A stretch of DNA of 40,754 bases from JAWXTK01 sp044433645 (GTDB taxonomy: Bacteria; Bacteroidota; Bacteroidia; Bacteroidales; Rikenellaceae): assembly GCA_044433645.1 (NCBI GenBank), contig JAWXTK010000021.1:1-40754 (forward strand), read 5' to 3'. The notes beneath the pieces are model-generated. The model had not been told where the DNA came from. It did no database searches and saw nothing but the letters and a program-made list of their open reading frames with translations. Positions within the stretch are counted from its first letter, which is position 1; every line of letters begins with the position of its first letter. A program made the position numbers and the translations under genes. Below, piece after piece: positions 8,393-17,872 of this stretch.

Positions 8393-9211
8393 ATGGATAA
8401 GTTTATTAATTTCATTAAGAAAACATACGTCTTTTTGTTATTTATAGCACTTGAGAGCGTAGCCTTAATCTATTATGCCAACTCAAACAACTATTCTAGA
8501 GCCAAATTCTTAACGGCATCTAACAATTTTATAGGAGCGCTTCAAGATAATATGCCCGATGTAAAAACTTATATCGGGCTTAAATCTAAAAATAAGATAC
8601 TAAGACAAGAAATAGTTGAGCTTAGGAATCAAATATCTAGTTATCAGTCTCTAGGGCTAGATATCGCCCCTCAAGAAATCCCTATGTATTATTACGCCTT
8701 AGCACACGTGGTGGGCAATAGCGTAAATAAACAGCAGAATTACTTAACACTAAACTCGGGCATAAGAGAGGGTATGGAGGCTAACATGGCTATTACAACC
8801 ATGGACGGTTATGCTGTGGGATATATCTTATCGTGTAGCGACAAATTCTCGGTGGCTTGCTCTATACTCAACACCTCATTTAAGACCAGTGGCAAAATTA
8901 AAGGACAAGATTATTTTGGCTCGATTTATTGGGACGGACTAAGCACCGAACACGTGAGACTAGAGGAACTACCAAAATACGCCGAGATACAAAAGGGCGA
9001 TACGATAGTTACGACCAACTATTCGTCTATCTTCCCCGAGGGGATAATAATAGGCACGGTCGAAGATTTCTCGCTGGGCAAATCCCTTACTCACTATGAT
9101 GTTAAGATAAAACTTGCAGCAAAAATGAGCACACTAACCGATGTTGTGGTTATTAACTACCAGGACTATGCCGAGCGTCAATTATTAGAAAAATCAACTA
9201 TAATCAAGTAA
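8393..9211 (+). CDS. mreC: rod shape-determining protein MreC
   Basis: Bitopic periplasmic scaffold of the elongasome. The 272 residues have a short cytoplasmic start, one membrane segment (about 13-29), a coiled-coil region at about 60-88 (LKSKNKILRQEIVELRNQ) and a C-terminal beta domain. MreC features visible are the NSGIREGMEANMAI block, YAVGYIL, and near the end KGDTIVTTNYSSIFPEGIIIGTV, the family's G-D-x-hydrophobic-x-T-S-G-like turn (TTNYS here). It is 31 nt after mreB and 3 nt before mreD. Position and topology make the call secure. Confidence 0.93.
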   Translation: MDKFINFIKKTYVFLLFIALESVALIYYANSNNYSRAKFLTASNNFIGALQDNMPDVKTYIGLKSKNKILRQEIVELRNQISSYQSLGLDIAPQEIPMYYYALAHVVGNSVNKQQNYLTLNSGIREGMEANMAITTMDGYAVGYILSCSDKFSVACSILNTSFKTSGKIKGQDYFGSIYWDGLSTEHVRLEELPKYAEIQKGDTIVTTNYSSIFPEGIIIGTVEDFSLGKSLTHYDVKIKLAAKMSTLTDVVVINYQDYAERQLLEKSTIIK

Positions 9212-9214
9212 ATT

Positions 9215-9721
9215 ATGTATAGAATCATAGAATACACTCTGCTATTTATTATAGTTTCGCTGCTGCAATTTTTTGTTTTTAGCAACCTTAGTTTAGGGGT
9301 TTATGTTAATCCTATGCTTTATCTTGGATTTATTATTTTATTACCTATTGAGCTTTCGGCATTTTGGACCTTGATGCTCTCGCTTGTTATGGGATTTAGC
9401 ATGGATTATATGCTTATGGGCTTTGGATTAAATACGATAGCCTGCCTTTTTACAGGATTTATTCGCCCCTTTGTACTACGACTTATCATAGCTCGCGATG
9501 AGACCTTAGAGTCAGGAATCCCAACCACAAGAAAACTTGGCAGAGACAAATTTTTGAAGTACTCATCTATTATAATCACTCTTCATTGCTTGATTTTCTT
9601 TAGTTTAGAGGCACCAAATTTCACATATTTTCATTTTACACTTCTTAGGATTTTAACAAATTCACTACTTAGCATTTTACTAATTTACTTCACTCAATAC
9701 CTCTTCACAAACAAACGATGA
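9215..9721 (+). CDS. mreD: rod shape-determining protein MreD
   Basis: A 168-residue hydrophobic protein with about five membrane segments, the MreD topology. Recognisable positions include Asn-Pro-Met near residue 32 and GFSMDYMLMGFGLNTIACL near 68. Sequence conservation in MreD is low, so the call leans on its place between mreC (3 nt gap) and mrdA (4-nt ATGA overlap, pointing to coupled translation). It is thought to tie MreC to the PBP2-RodA synthase. Confidence 0.88.
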   Translation: MYRIIEYTLLFIIVSLLQFFVFSNLSLGVYVNPMLYLGFIILLPIELSAFWTLMLSLVMGFSMDYMLMGFGLNTIACLFTGFIRPFVLRLIIARDETLESGIPTTRKLGRDKFLKYSSIIITLHCLIFFSLEAPNFTYFHFTLLRILTNSLLSILLIYFTQYLFTNKR

Positions 9722-11523
9722 GCAGATATAATATCTTACGTATATTTGTAGTACTTATTTTTCTTGTAATTATCATCAGACTTTTTCAAATTCAAGTCCT
9801 CGATGACAGTTATAAAAACAGTGCTAATAGAAACGTGCTAAGATATGAAACTGTAAACCCTCCACGAGGCGAGATTTATGACAGAAACGGAGTTTATCTA
9901 GCTCAAAGTGCCGAGGCCTACGATTTAATTGCTATCCCTAGAGAGATAGAGGCTTTTGACACGCTGCTACTTGCCAACTTAATTGGGGTGAGCAAAGACA
10001 AGCTTAAGGATGAGATTCGCAAAGCCAAGAGATATTCGCCACGCTCTCACTCAGTAATTTTCAAACAGCTACCCAAGGAGGTAAAAATAAGACTAGATGA
10101 AAGACCCCTTAAAGGATTTTACACTACTTTTAGAACCATACGCTACTATCCTCAAAAAATTGGTGGCAATTTGCTTGGCTACGTAGGCGAGGTAAATCAG
10201 CGTATTATAGACAACAATCCCTATTATAAAATGGGTGATTATATAGGTCTAAGTGGCATAGAACAGGCCTATGAGAAAGAATTAAGGGGCGTGATAGGCA
10301 CAAAAATAAACCTAGTAGACGTACACGGAGTCTTGCAAGGCTCATATAACGACGGTGAGCAGGACACCCAATCAGTATCTGGCAAGGCACTAACCTGCAC
10401 CATAGATTCTAGACTGCAACTATTAGCCGAACAGCTACTTGAGGGCAAGGTAGGAAGCGTGGTAGCGATAGAGCCTGCTACGGGCGAGATACTTGTTATG
10501 GCTAGTTCACCTACGTATAATCCTGACGAATTGATAGGTCGCGAGAGAGGAAATAATTACATGAAATTATTGAATAACCCTCGCCACCCCTTGTTCAACC
10601 GTTCGGTGAGTTCGCTCTACCCTCCTGGGTCTACATTTAAAATGGCAAATGCACTAATAGGTCTGCAAGAGGGCGTGTTAAAGGCTAGTTATAACTACCC
10701 CTGCAACTACGGCTACCACATAGGTCGTGGGGTAAAGTGCCACGAACATAGCTCGCCTATTAATCTTCACGATGCAATCAGCACCTCGTGCAATGCTTAT
10801 TTTTGCTACGTTTACAGAAATATAGTTGATAATAAAAAATACATGAGCGTAAAAGACGGCTTTGACGTGTGGTATGACTATGTTATGGACTTTGGTTTTG
10901 GGCGCAAGCTAAACTCTGACTTTACAAACGAGCTTAACGGCTATGTGCCAACAAGGGAATTTTATGATAAGAGATACCGTGGAAGTTGGAACTCACTAAC
11001 CAACATATCGCTAGCCATAGGTCAGGGCGAGCTGGGCTGCACACCTCTGCAAATGGCAAACTTTGCAGCAACTATTGCCAACCGTGGTCATTACTTCATC
11101 CCTCATGTTGTTAAAAAAGTGGAGGGTGTGGATTCACTCGACAATAGATTTTATGAGCGTCACCAAACTAAGATAGACACAAAATACTATGATGATATGG
11201 TAGAGGGTATGTACAGAGCCGTGCACAAAAAACAAGGCACGGCATCGGTGGCTTACCTTAAAGGTTTTGACGTATGTGGCAAAACGGGCACGGCCGAGAA
11301 CTCTCATGGTGCCGACCACTCAACTTTCATATCCTTTGCCCCTAGAGTAAACCCTAGCATAGCAATTTCAGTTTACATAGAAAACGGGCGTTTTGGCGCA
11401 ACCGTGGCAGCTCCCATAGCCACGCTTATCACCGAATTATATTTAACAGGCGAAATTAAGCGCGAGGCTCTTTTGGAGTATGTTAAGAAAATGGAAATAA
11501 AATATCCTTACTATGAGAAATAA
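9718..11523 (+). CDS. mrdA: penicillin-binding protein 2 (elongation transpeptidase)
   Basis: Class B PBP that cross-links peptidoglycan during side-wall growth. The 601 residues contain an N-terminal membrane anchor (about 7-25), the pedestal domain (PPRGEIYDRNG at 48-58; GLSGIEQAYEKEL near 177) and the transpeptidase domain. Active-site motifs are complete: catalytic Ser305 in PPGSTFK, SCN at 357-359 and KTGT at 522-525. The start ATG overlaps mreD by 4 nt and the end overlaps rodA by 11 nt, so the two enzymes of the synthase pair are translated together. Confidence 0.96.
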   Translation: MSRYNILRIFVVLIFLVIIIRLFQIQVLDDSYKNSANRNVLRYETVNPPRGEIYDRNGVYLAQSAEAYDLIAIPREIEAFDTLLLANLIGVSKDKLKDEIRKAKRYSPRSHSVIFKQLPKEVKIRLDERPLKGFYTTFRTIRYYPQKIGGNLLGYVGEVNQRIIDNNPYYKMGDYIGLSGIEQAYEKELRGVIGTKINLVDVHGVLQGSYNDGEQDTQSVSGKALTCTIDSRLQLLAEQLLEGKVGSVVAIEPATGEILVMASSPTYNPDELIGRERGNNYMKLLNNPRHPLFNRSVSSLYPPGSTFKMANALIGLQEGVLKASYNYPCNYGYHIGRGVKCHEHSSPINLHDAISTSCNAYFCYVYRNIVDNKKYMSVKDGFDVWYDYVMDFGFGRKLNSDFTNELNGYVPTREFYDKRYRGSWNSLTNISLAIGQGELGCTPLQMANFAATIANRGHYFIPHVVKKVEGVDSLDNRFYERHQTKIDTKYYDDMVEGMYRAVHKKQGTASVAYLKGFDVCGKTGTAENSHGADHSTFISFAPRVNPSIAISVYIENGRFGATVAAPIATLITELYLTGEIKREALLEYVKKMEIKYPYYEK

Positions 11524-12943
11524 AGCCAACCTTATCTCGTGCATAGACTGGTACGCAGTTATTATTTATCTTCTGCTTATAATTATGGGCTGGATGAATA
11601 TTTATGCTGCTGTCTCTGATAGCAGTCTGTCGGGTGCAGGTTTTGAGCTTACTTCTCGTTATGGTATGCAGCTAATATGGATAGGTATCACACTTAGCAT
11701 AGCCGTGGTTATACTACTTATAGATGCTAAGTTTTGGCATATATTCAGCGCTCCCATGTATATTTTCTCGCTCTTGGTTCTTGTGTCCACGCTCATTATT
11801 GGGCGCGAGGTAAATGGGGCTAAGTCATGGCTTATATTAGGCCCTGTAGCTTTTCAACCTGCTGAGCTCATGAAGTTTACAACTTCCTTAATGTTAGCTC
11901 GTGGAATAAGTAGCTACAATTTTAAAATCAATCAAATCAATTCTCTTGCTCTAATTGGAGGCATAATAATGCTACCCATCATGGTGATTATCCTGCAAAA
12001 CGACACAGGTTCGGCCATAGTCTATGCCTCGTTTTTCTTTGTGTTAGCTAGGGAGGGACTCGGTAGCTGGGTCTATATTTTAATGGGGACGGTGATAGCA
12101 TTGTTTGTACTTAGTTTTCTGCTTACGCCATTTGTGATGATGATATTAATACTCTTGTTTTGTTTGTTGTGCGAGGGGATAATGAACGGGAATTGGAAGT
12201 CTAAGATAGTATATTTAGCTAGCCTTACTTTGGGTTATATTGCAGTTTTTGCTTTATTCAATTTTATCTTTAAAGTCGGCTTGTCTCACTACGCGAGTTT
12301 GCTTGTCTCAGTTGTGTTATCACTTGTAGGTGTGTTTACATATATATATAGATATAAATTAGTGAATGTGGTTAAAATCATAGGACTATTTTTCGCCTCG
12401 CTTGGTTTTACCAATATTGTAGATTATGTGTTTGATAATATACTGCAAACCCACCAACAAAAACGCATCCTAGACCTACTAGGCATAGAGCAAGACCTCA
12501 GAGGTTGGGGTTATAATGTCAATCAGTCTAAGATTGCCATAGGCTCGGGAGGTTTCTGGGGCAAGGGCTATCTCAACGGCACTCAGACCAAATATAACTT
12601 CGTGCCCGAACAAAGTACAGACTTTATTTTCTGCACCGTAGGTGAGGAATGGGGGTTTATGGGTAGTTTGCTAGTAGTTACTCTATTTTGTATGCTAATA
12701 CTTAGACTTATGAAAATGGGCGAAAGACAAATGGAGGCCTTCGGCAGAGTTTATTGTTATAGTGTGGCAGGGATATTTTTGATTCACCTGCTTATAAATA
12801 TAGGTATGACCATAGGTATAATGCCTGTTATAGGTATTCCACTCATGTTTTTTAGTTATGGTGGCTCATCGTTTTTGATGTTTAGCATTATGTTCTTTGT
12901 GGCTGTTAAACTAGATGCCTCGTATAAAGAAAATCTTAACTAA
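11513..12943 (+). CDS. rodA: peptidoglycan glycosyltransferase RodA
   Basis: SEDS-family glycosyltransferase that polymerises lipid II with PBP2. The 476 residues have about ten or more membrane segments. SEDS signatures: VNGAKSWLILGPVAFQPAEL near residue 100, the periplasmic loop GSGGFWGKG followed by FVPEQSTDFIF (with the essential Asp), GEEWGF, and C-terminal GIPLMFFSYGGSS. It is about 100 residues longer than E. coli RodA because of an insert at roughly 195-310 carrying extra membrane segments; I recall this as normal for Bacteroidota. Last gene of the mre operon, overlapping mrdA by 11 nt; folD follows with its own promoter. Confidence 0.96.
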   Translation: MRNKANLISCIDWYAVIIYLLLIIMGWMNIYAAVSDSSLSGAGFELTSRYGMQLIWIGITLSIAVVILLIDAKFWHIFSAPMYIFSLLVLVSTLIIGREVNGAKSWLILGPVAFQPAELMKFTTSLMLARGISSYNFKINQINSLALIGGIIMLPIMVIILQNDTGSAIVYASFFFVLAREGLGSWVYILMGTVIALFVLSFLLTPFVMMILILLFCLLCEGIMNGNWKSKIVYLASLTLGYIAVFALFNFIFKVGLSHYASLLVSVVLSLVGVFTYIYRYKLVNVVKIIGLFFASLGFTNIVDYVFDNILQTHQQKRILDLLGIEQDLRGWGYNVNQSKIAIGSGGFWGKGYLNGTQTKYNFVPEQSTDFIFCTVGEEWGFMGSLLVVTLFCMLILRLMKMGERQMEAFGRVYCYSVAGIFLIHLLINIGMTIGIMPVIGIPLMFFSYGGSSFLMFSIMFFVAVKLDASYKENLN

Positions 12944-12976
12944 TTGTGAAAAAATAAGATAAAATCACTAACTTTG
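12943..12976 (+). promoter_or_regulatory. candidate promoter of folD
   Basis: TAACTTTG at 12969-12976 is an exact -7 match. ATTG at 12943-12946, 22 nt upstream, is an imperfect -33. It overlaps the rodA stop and lies 27 nt before folD. Confidence 0.5.
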
Positions 12977-13003
12977 AACAGTTGAAATTAAATAATAATA
13001 GAT

Positions 13004-13879
13004 ATGATATTAATTGACGGAAAAGAAGTAGCTGCCTCTCTAAGAGCAGAGATAGCTCAGGAGGTTAAGCAAATTGTAGAGGGAGGAGGCAAAATTCCTC
13101 ACCTAGTTGCAATTTTGGTAGGAAATGACGGTGCTAGCCAAACTTATGTGGGGCACAAAGAAAAATGCTGTGCAGAGTGTGGTTTTAAATCAACTGTCGC
13201 TCGCATGGACGAGAACACAAGCGAGGAAGAAGTGCTTGCAAAAATCGCAGAACTAAATGCTGATGATGATGTAGACGGGTTCATAGTTCAACTACCTTTA
13301 CCAAAACATATTTCTGAGGAAAAAGTAATAGAGGCCATAGACCCTAAAAAAGACGTAGACGGTTTCCACCCTGTAAACACAGGACGTATGGTAACAGGTA
13401 TGCCTTGCTATTTATCTGCAACACCTGACGGCATACTTTCACTTCTAAAATACTATAACATAGAGACTTCGGGCAAACATTGCGTGGTTATCGGAAGAAG
13501 TAATATCGTGGGTAGACCTATGGCAAACTTGCTATCTCAAAAAGGTTGGGACTGCACAGTTACCATGTGTCACAGTCGCACTCAAAACCTTAAAGAAGTG
13601 GTTAAATCAGCTGATATTGTTGTAGCAGCACTTGGCATAGCAGAGTTTGTTACAGCCGACATGATTAAACCAGGAGCCGTAGTAATTGACGTGGGTATCA
13701 CACGTGTTAAGAGCGATAAAACCAAGAATGGTTGGAAACTTTTGGGCGACGTTAAGTTCGACGAAGTAGCACCACTTTGTAGCTACATCACCCCAGTTCC
13801 AGGAGGCGTAGGCCCTATGACCATAATCTCTCTTATGAAAAACACACTTAAAGCTGGCAAAAAAGAAATTTATAAATAG
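13004..13879 (+). CDS. folD: methylenetetrahydrofolate dehydrogenase/cyclohydrolase FolD
   Basis: Interconverts 5,10-methylene- and 10-formyl-tetrahydrofolate, the latter a substrate of PurH encoded upstream. The 291 residues carry the YVGHKEKCC motif with the catalytic Tyr and Lys, GFIVQLPLPKH, the KDVDGFHPVN motif, the Rossmann segment VIGRSNIVGRPMA, and PVPGGVGPMT near the end. Length is typical. It lies between the mre operon and the arginine operon and appears to be transcribed alone. Confidence 0.97.
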   Translation: MILIDGKEVAASLRAEIAQEVKQIVEGGGKIPHLVAILVGNDGASQTYVGHKEKCCAECGFKSTVARMDENTSEEEVLAKIAELNADDDVDGFIVQLPLPKHISEEKVIEAIDPKKDVDGFHPVNTGRMVTGMPCYLSATPDGILSLLKYYNIETSGKHCVVIGRSNIVGRPMANLLSQKGWDCTVTMCHSRTQNLKEVVKSADIVVAALGIAEFVTADMIKPGAVVIDVGITRVKSDKTKNGWKLLGDVKFDEVAPLCSYITPVPGGVGPMTIISLMKNTLKAGKKEIYK

Positions 13880-13941
13880 TATAAAATCTAGTTTTTAATT
13901 CAAAAACGCGATAAAAAAGAACAACCTTGCTATTTTTTTTA

Positions 13942-13949
13942 TAACTTTG
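13942..13949 (+). promoter_or_regulatory. candidate -7 element of the arginine operon
   Basis: TAACTTTG is an exact TAnnTTTG match 22 nt before the start codon of the GNAT gene. I see no TTTG at the right distance upstream, so this is a partial promoter match. Confidence 0.45.
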
Positions 13950-13971
13950 TGGACTTATATTTAAAGCACAA

Positions 13972-14541
13972 ATGACAATAGATGATTTTTGGGTTGGAGT
14001 AGCAACCAAGCAGCATATGCAATACGCACAGGAAATCTGTGACGAAATGGCAGCGTCTGCTAAAGCACGTGGCACAGGTATAGCTAAAAGAACCCCCGAA
14101 TATGTAGCCTCTAAAATGGAGGATGGGAAAGCTGTGATAGCCTTCCATAAAGATGGCCGTTGGGCAGGTTTTAGTTATATTGAAACCTGGGGACACGGCG
14201 ATTATGTAGCTAACTCTGGGCTTATTATAAACCCTCTATTTAGAAAATTAGGTCTAGCTAAAGCGATTAAAACCAAGACTTTCTTACTTTCACTAGAGAA
14301 ATTTAAGGGAGCTAAACTTTTTGGACTTACAACAGGACTTGCCGTGATGAAAATCAACTCAGACTTAGGCTATCGCCCGGTGACTTACTCAGAACTTACC
14401 GATGATGAAACATTCTGGAATGGATGCAAAAGTTGCGTAAATTACGAAATCCTTAAAATCAAAAACCACAACAACTGTCTATGCACAGCCATGTTATTTG
14501 ATCCAGAAGTTGACAAAGTAAAAGTTAAAACAGAAAAATAA
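13972..14541 (+). CDS. GNAT acyltransferase of the arginine operon (candidate ArgA-type enzyme)
   Basis: A 189-residue GNAT-fold protein. The acyl-CoA-binding region is around SGLIINPLFRKLGLAKAIKTK, the R-x-x-G-x-(G/A) type loop (residues 83-103), followed by the LFGLTTGLAVMKINSDLGYRPV block, where the late GNAT helix normally sits. It starts the operon GNAT-argG-argC-argD-argB (14 nt before argG). No classical argA or argJ is in the window, so it is a good candidate for the enzyme that acylates glutamate in the first step. In Bacteroides, arginine is reported to be made through N-succinyl rather than N-acetyl intermediates, so the acyl donor could be succinyl-CoA. The fold and operon place are seen; the substrate is inference. 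A Cys-rich C-terminal tail (NGCKSCVNY, NNCLC) is notable. Confidence 0.8.
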   Translation: MTIDDFWVGVATKQHMQYAQEICDEMAASAKARGTGIAKRTPEYVASKMEDGKAVIAFHKDGRWAGFSYIETWGHGDYVANSGLIINPLFRKLGLAKAIKTKTFLLSLEKFKGAKLFGLTTGLAVMKINSDLGYRPVTYSELTDDETFWNGCKSCVNYEILKIKNHNNCLCTAMLFDPEVDKVKVKTEK

Positions 14542-14555
14542 AAAATAATACCAAA

Positions 14556-15749
14556 ATGAAAAAAGTAGTTTTAGCATTCTCTGGAGGTCTTGATACCTCA
14601 TACAGTGCAATTTTCCTAGCTAAAGAAATGGGACTAGAAGTGCACGCAGCACTTGCAAATACAGGTGGTTTCTCTGACGAAGAACTTGCAACGATAGAGC
14701 GTCGCGCACTAGAATTGGGCGTTAAAAGTTATGTTGCACTTGATGTGACTGAGGATTATTACGATCACACTATCAAATATATGGTGTTTGGTAATGTACT
14801 TAAAAACTCTACCTACCCTATCTCTGTGAGCTCTGAGCGTATCTCTCAAGCTACGGCTATTGCAAAATATGCTAAAGATTTAGGCGCAGATTATCTTTGC
14901 CACGGTTCAACTGGCGCAGGTAACGACCAAGTTCGTTTCGATATGGTGTTTAACATCATCGCTCCAGAAATCGAGGTTATAGCTCTAATTCGCGAAAAAC
15001 GTCTTTCTCGCGAGGAAGAAATCGACTACTTACGTTCATTTGGCGTGGACTTCGACTTCAAAAAAGCCGAATACTCTATCAACCAAGGTATTTGGGGAAC
15101 ATCAGTGGGTGGTAAAGAAACTCTTACTTCTAACCAAACACTTCCAGAGGAGGCTTACCCATCGCAACTTACAGCCACTGAGCCAACTACGGTTACTCTT
15201 AGCTTTGAAAAAGGTGAGTTCACAGGATTTAACGGTCAAAAATTTGACAGCAAAATAAAAGCAATTCAAGAGCTTCAAAAATTCGCAGCTCCTTACGCAA
15301 TCGGCCGCGATATGCACATTGGTGATACTATCATAGGTATCAAAGGTCGTGTTGGTTTCGAGGCAGCAGCTCCAATTTTGATTATCAAAGCTCACCACAT
15401 GTTGGAGAAACACACTCTAACTAAATGGCAACTTTATTGGAAAGATCAAATCTCTGCTTTCTATGGCAACTACCTTCACGAGGGCCAATACTACGATCCA
15501 GTTATGCGTGATATGGAGGCTATGATGAGCGAGAGCCAAAGAACAGTTACGGGCGATGTTATCATAGAATTGCACCCTTATCGTTACGTAATGGTAGGTG
15601 TTGAGAGTGCTCACGATTTGATGAATAATGAGTTTGGTGCTTACGGCGAAACTATGAGCGATTGGAGCAGTGACGACGTTAAAGGATTTGGCAAAATCTT
15701 TGGCAATCAGAATGTTATATATTACAAAGTAAATAAAGACCAACTATAA
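14556..15749 (+). CDS. argG: argininosuccinate synthase
   Basis: Joins citrulline and aspartate, using ATP, to form argininosuccinate. The 397 residues begin with the PP-loop AFSGGLDTSYSAIFL; further signatures are CHGSTGAGNDQVRF (citrulline and ATP contacts), EYSINQGIWG, and the C-terminal tetramer region near the end. Length is normal. The stop overlaps the argC start by one base (TAATG), pointing to coupled translation. Confidence 0.96.
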   Translation: MKKVVLAFSGGLDTSYSAIFLAKEMGLEVHAALANTGGFSDEELATIERRALELGVKSYVALDVTEDYYDHTIKYMVFGNVLKNSTYPISVSSERISQATAIAKYAKDLGADYLCHGSTGAGNDQVRFDMVFNIIAPEIEVIALIREKRLSREEEIDYLRSFGVDFDFKKAEYSINQGIWGTSVGGKETLTSNQTLPEEAYPSQLTATEPTTVTLSFEKGEFTGFNGQKFDSKIKAIQELQKFAAPYAIGRDMHIGDTIIGIKGRVGFEAAAPILIIKAHHMLEKHTLTKWQLYWKDQISAFYGNYLHEGQYYDPVMRDMEAMMSESQRTVTGDVIIELHPYRYVMVGVESAHDLMNNEFGAYGETMSDWSSDDVKGFGKIFGNQNVIYYKVNKDQL

Positions 15750-16726
15750 TGATTAAAGTAGGAATCATAGGTGGTGCAGGTTATACGGGTGGCGAAGCTA
15801 TCCGTATTCTTGTAAATCACCCTCAGGTAGAATTAGTTTTTGTGAACAGCAATTCAAACGCTGGCAACAAAATTTATCAGGTTCACACCGATCTTTTTGG
15901 CGATACAGATATGTGTTTCACCGATGAAATCAGAGAGGACGTAGACGTCATCTTCCTTTGCATGGGTCACGGCGATTCACGCAAATTTTTGGAGAGCAAA
16001 AAATTCCCTGCGAGCGTTAAAATCATAGATCTAAGCCAAGACTTTAGACTCAGCGCCCTAAAAAGCATAGATGACAGAGACTTCGTATATGGCCTACCAG
16101 AAATGAGCCGCGAGAGCATTAAAACTGCCAAAAATATCGCTAATCCAGGCTGTTTTGCAACTTGTTTGCAACTTGGTATGTTGCCTCTGGCTGCAAGTGG
16201 CGAGCTGAAACAAGACGTTCACATTAGCGCAATGACAGGCTCAACTGGGGCAGGTCAAAAACTAGCTGCTACGTCTCACTTTAGCTGGAGAGTTAACAAT
16301 ATATCTACATACAAATCATTTGAGCATCAGCACCTTAACGAGATTGGCGAGAGCCTTCACTCGCTTATGCCAGGCTTTGATAAATCTATCAATTTTGTGC
16401 CTTATCGTGGTGATTTCTCACGTGGTATTATAGCTTCGATTTACACAGATAGCGACCTTACTTTGGAGCAAGCAACTGAGCTTTATAAGGAATATTATAA
16501 AGACGCTGCATTCACTTTCGTAAGCGATAAAAACATAGCTCTAAAACAAGTAGTTAATACAAATAAATGCCTAGTTTCCATAGAAAAACACGGTGATAAA
16601 CTACTAATAATGAGCATTATAGACAACTTATTAAAAGGTGCAAGTGGCCAAGCAGTTCAAAACATGAACCTAATGATGGGCTTGGACGAGAAAATGGGTC
16701 TAAGACTTAAACCAGCAGCATTTTAA
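15749..16726 (+). CDS. argC: N-acyl-gamma-glutamyl-phosphate reductase
   Basis: NADPH-dependent reduction of N-acyl-glutamyl phosphate to the semialdehyde. The 325 residues have the N-terminal dinucleotide motif GIIGGAGYTGGEAIRIL, DLSQDFRL, the catalytic Cys in NPGCFAT, the TGSTGAGQK segment and the HQHLNEIGE motif with the active-site His. It overlaps argG by one base and ends 15 nt before argD. Family annotation is for N-acetyl substrates; N-succinyl is possible in this phylum. Confidence 0.95.
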   Translation: MIKVGIIGGAGYTGGEAIRILVNHPQVELVFVNSNSNAGNKIYQVHTDLFGDTDMCFTDEIREDVDVIFLCMGHGDSRKFLESKKFPASVKIIDLSQDFRLSALKSIDDRDFVYGLPEMSRESIKTAKNIANPGCFATCLQLGMLPLAASGELKQDVHISAMTGSTGAGQKLAATSHFSWRVNNISTYKSFEHQHLNEIGESLHSLMPGFDKSINFVPYRGDFSRGIIASIYTDSDLTLEQATELYKEYYKDAAFTFVSDKNIALKQVVNTNKCLVSIEKHGDKLLIMSIIDNLLKGASGQAVQNMNLMMGLDEKMGLRLKPAAF

Positions 16727-16741
16727 ACAAAAGGAATTAAG

Positions 16742-17872
16742 ATGAAACTTTTTGACGTATATCCCCTAAACAACATCGCCATTGTTAAGGCCAAAGGCTC
16801 TAACGTGTGGGATGATGAAGGACAAAAATATTTGGATATGTACGGTGGTCATGCCGTGATATCAATTGGTCACACAGCACCCGAGTATGTCGAGGCTTTA
16901 ACAAACCAACTAAACAACATAGGTTTTTACTCTAACTCAGTGATTATCAAAGAGCAAGCTGTGTTAGCAGAGAAATTTGGAGTACTTTCAGGCAAGGAAG
17001 ATTACGCACTTTTCATGTGTAATTCAGGCGCTGAGGCCAACGAAAATGCTATGAAATTAGCATCTTTTCACACAGGCCGCAAGCAAATTATCGCCTTCAA
17101 AGCAGCCTTCCACGGACGTACTTCACTAGCTGTTTCTGCTACTGACAACCCTTCGATTATAGCACCAGTCAATGAAACCGACAACATAGTTTTCTTGCCC
17201 TACAACGACACCGAGGCACTAAAATCTTACTTTGCCGACAACGGCAAAAATGTAGCTGGCGTTATCGTCGAAGCTATACAAGGTGTTGGTGGAATCAACG
17301 TAGCTAGCACAGAGTTTTTGCAAGCAATACGCTCATTGTGTGATACTTACGGAGCAATATTCATAGCCGATAGCGTACAAGACGGATGTGGTAGAAGTGG
17401 AAAATACTACGCCCTAGACCACGCAGGCGTTGACGCTGATATTTACTCTATGGCCAAAGGAATAGGTAATGGTTTCCCAGTAGGCGCAATATCTATTAGC
17501 CCAAAAATCGAGGCAAAACACGGTATGTTGGGCACAACTTTCGGTGGAAATCAATTAGCTTGCGCAGCAATGAGTGCCGTTACAGATGTAATGTTAAGAG
17601 ATAATTTAATAGACAACGCAGCTAATATTGGAGAATACTTAATCTCTGAACTTCAAGGACTTAAAGGCATCAAAGAGGTGCGTGGACGAGGCCTGATGAT
17701 AGGTATAGAATTTAAGGAAGACGCTGTTGAGTTGCGCAGAAATTTGCTTTTCCAAGAACATATTTTCGTAGGAGCAGCTGGCAAAAAAATTGTTCGCCTA
17801 CTTCCTGCACTTAATATAACTAAGGCTCACGCCGACGAATTTTTGACTGCATTTAAGAAATTGTTATGCTAA
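16742..17872 (+). CDS. argD: acylornithine aminotransferase
   Basis: PLP-dependent class III aminotransferase forming N-acyl-ornithine from the semialdehyde with glutamate. The 376 residues show CNSGAEANENAMKLA (cofactor phosphate binding), FHGRT, VEAIQGVGG, IADSVQDGCGRSG (the Asp that holds the pyridine nitrogen; many relatives have D-E-V-Q here, this one D-S-V-Q) and the Schiff-base Lys in YSMAKGIGNGFP. The last 7 nt overlap argB. N-acetyl versus N-succinyl specificity cannot be read from the sequence. Confidence 0.93.
   Translation: MKLFDVYPLNNIAIVKAKGSNVWDDEGQKYLDMYGGHAVISIGHTAPEYVEALTNQLNNIGFYSNSVIIKEQAVLAEKFGVLSGKEDYALFMCNSGAEANENAMKLASFHTGRKQIIAFKAAFHGRTSLAVSATDNPSIIAPVNETDNIVFLPYNDTEALKSYFADNGKNVAGVIVEAIQGVGGINVASTEFLQAIRSLCDTYGAIFIADSVQDGCGRSGKYYALDHAGVDADIYSMAKGIGNGFPVGAISISPKIEAKHGMLGTTFGGNQLACAAMSAVTDVMLRDNLIDNAANIGEYLISELQGLKGIKEVRGRGLMIGIEFKEDAVELRRNLLFQEHIFVGAAGKKIVRLLPALNITKAHADEFLTAFKKLLC

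Noticed and set aside
15102..15743. Two open frames of 103 and 108 residues opposite argG
   Set aside because: argG is intact and well conserved here; the antisense frames lack start signals and protein-like composition.
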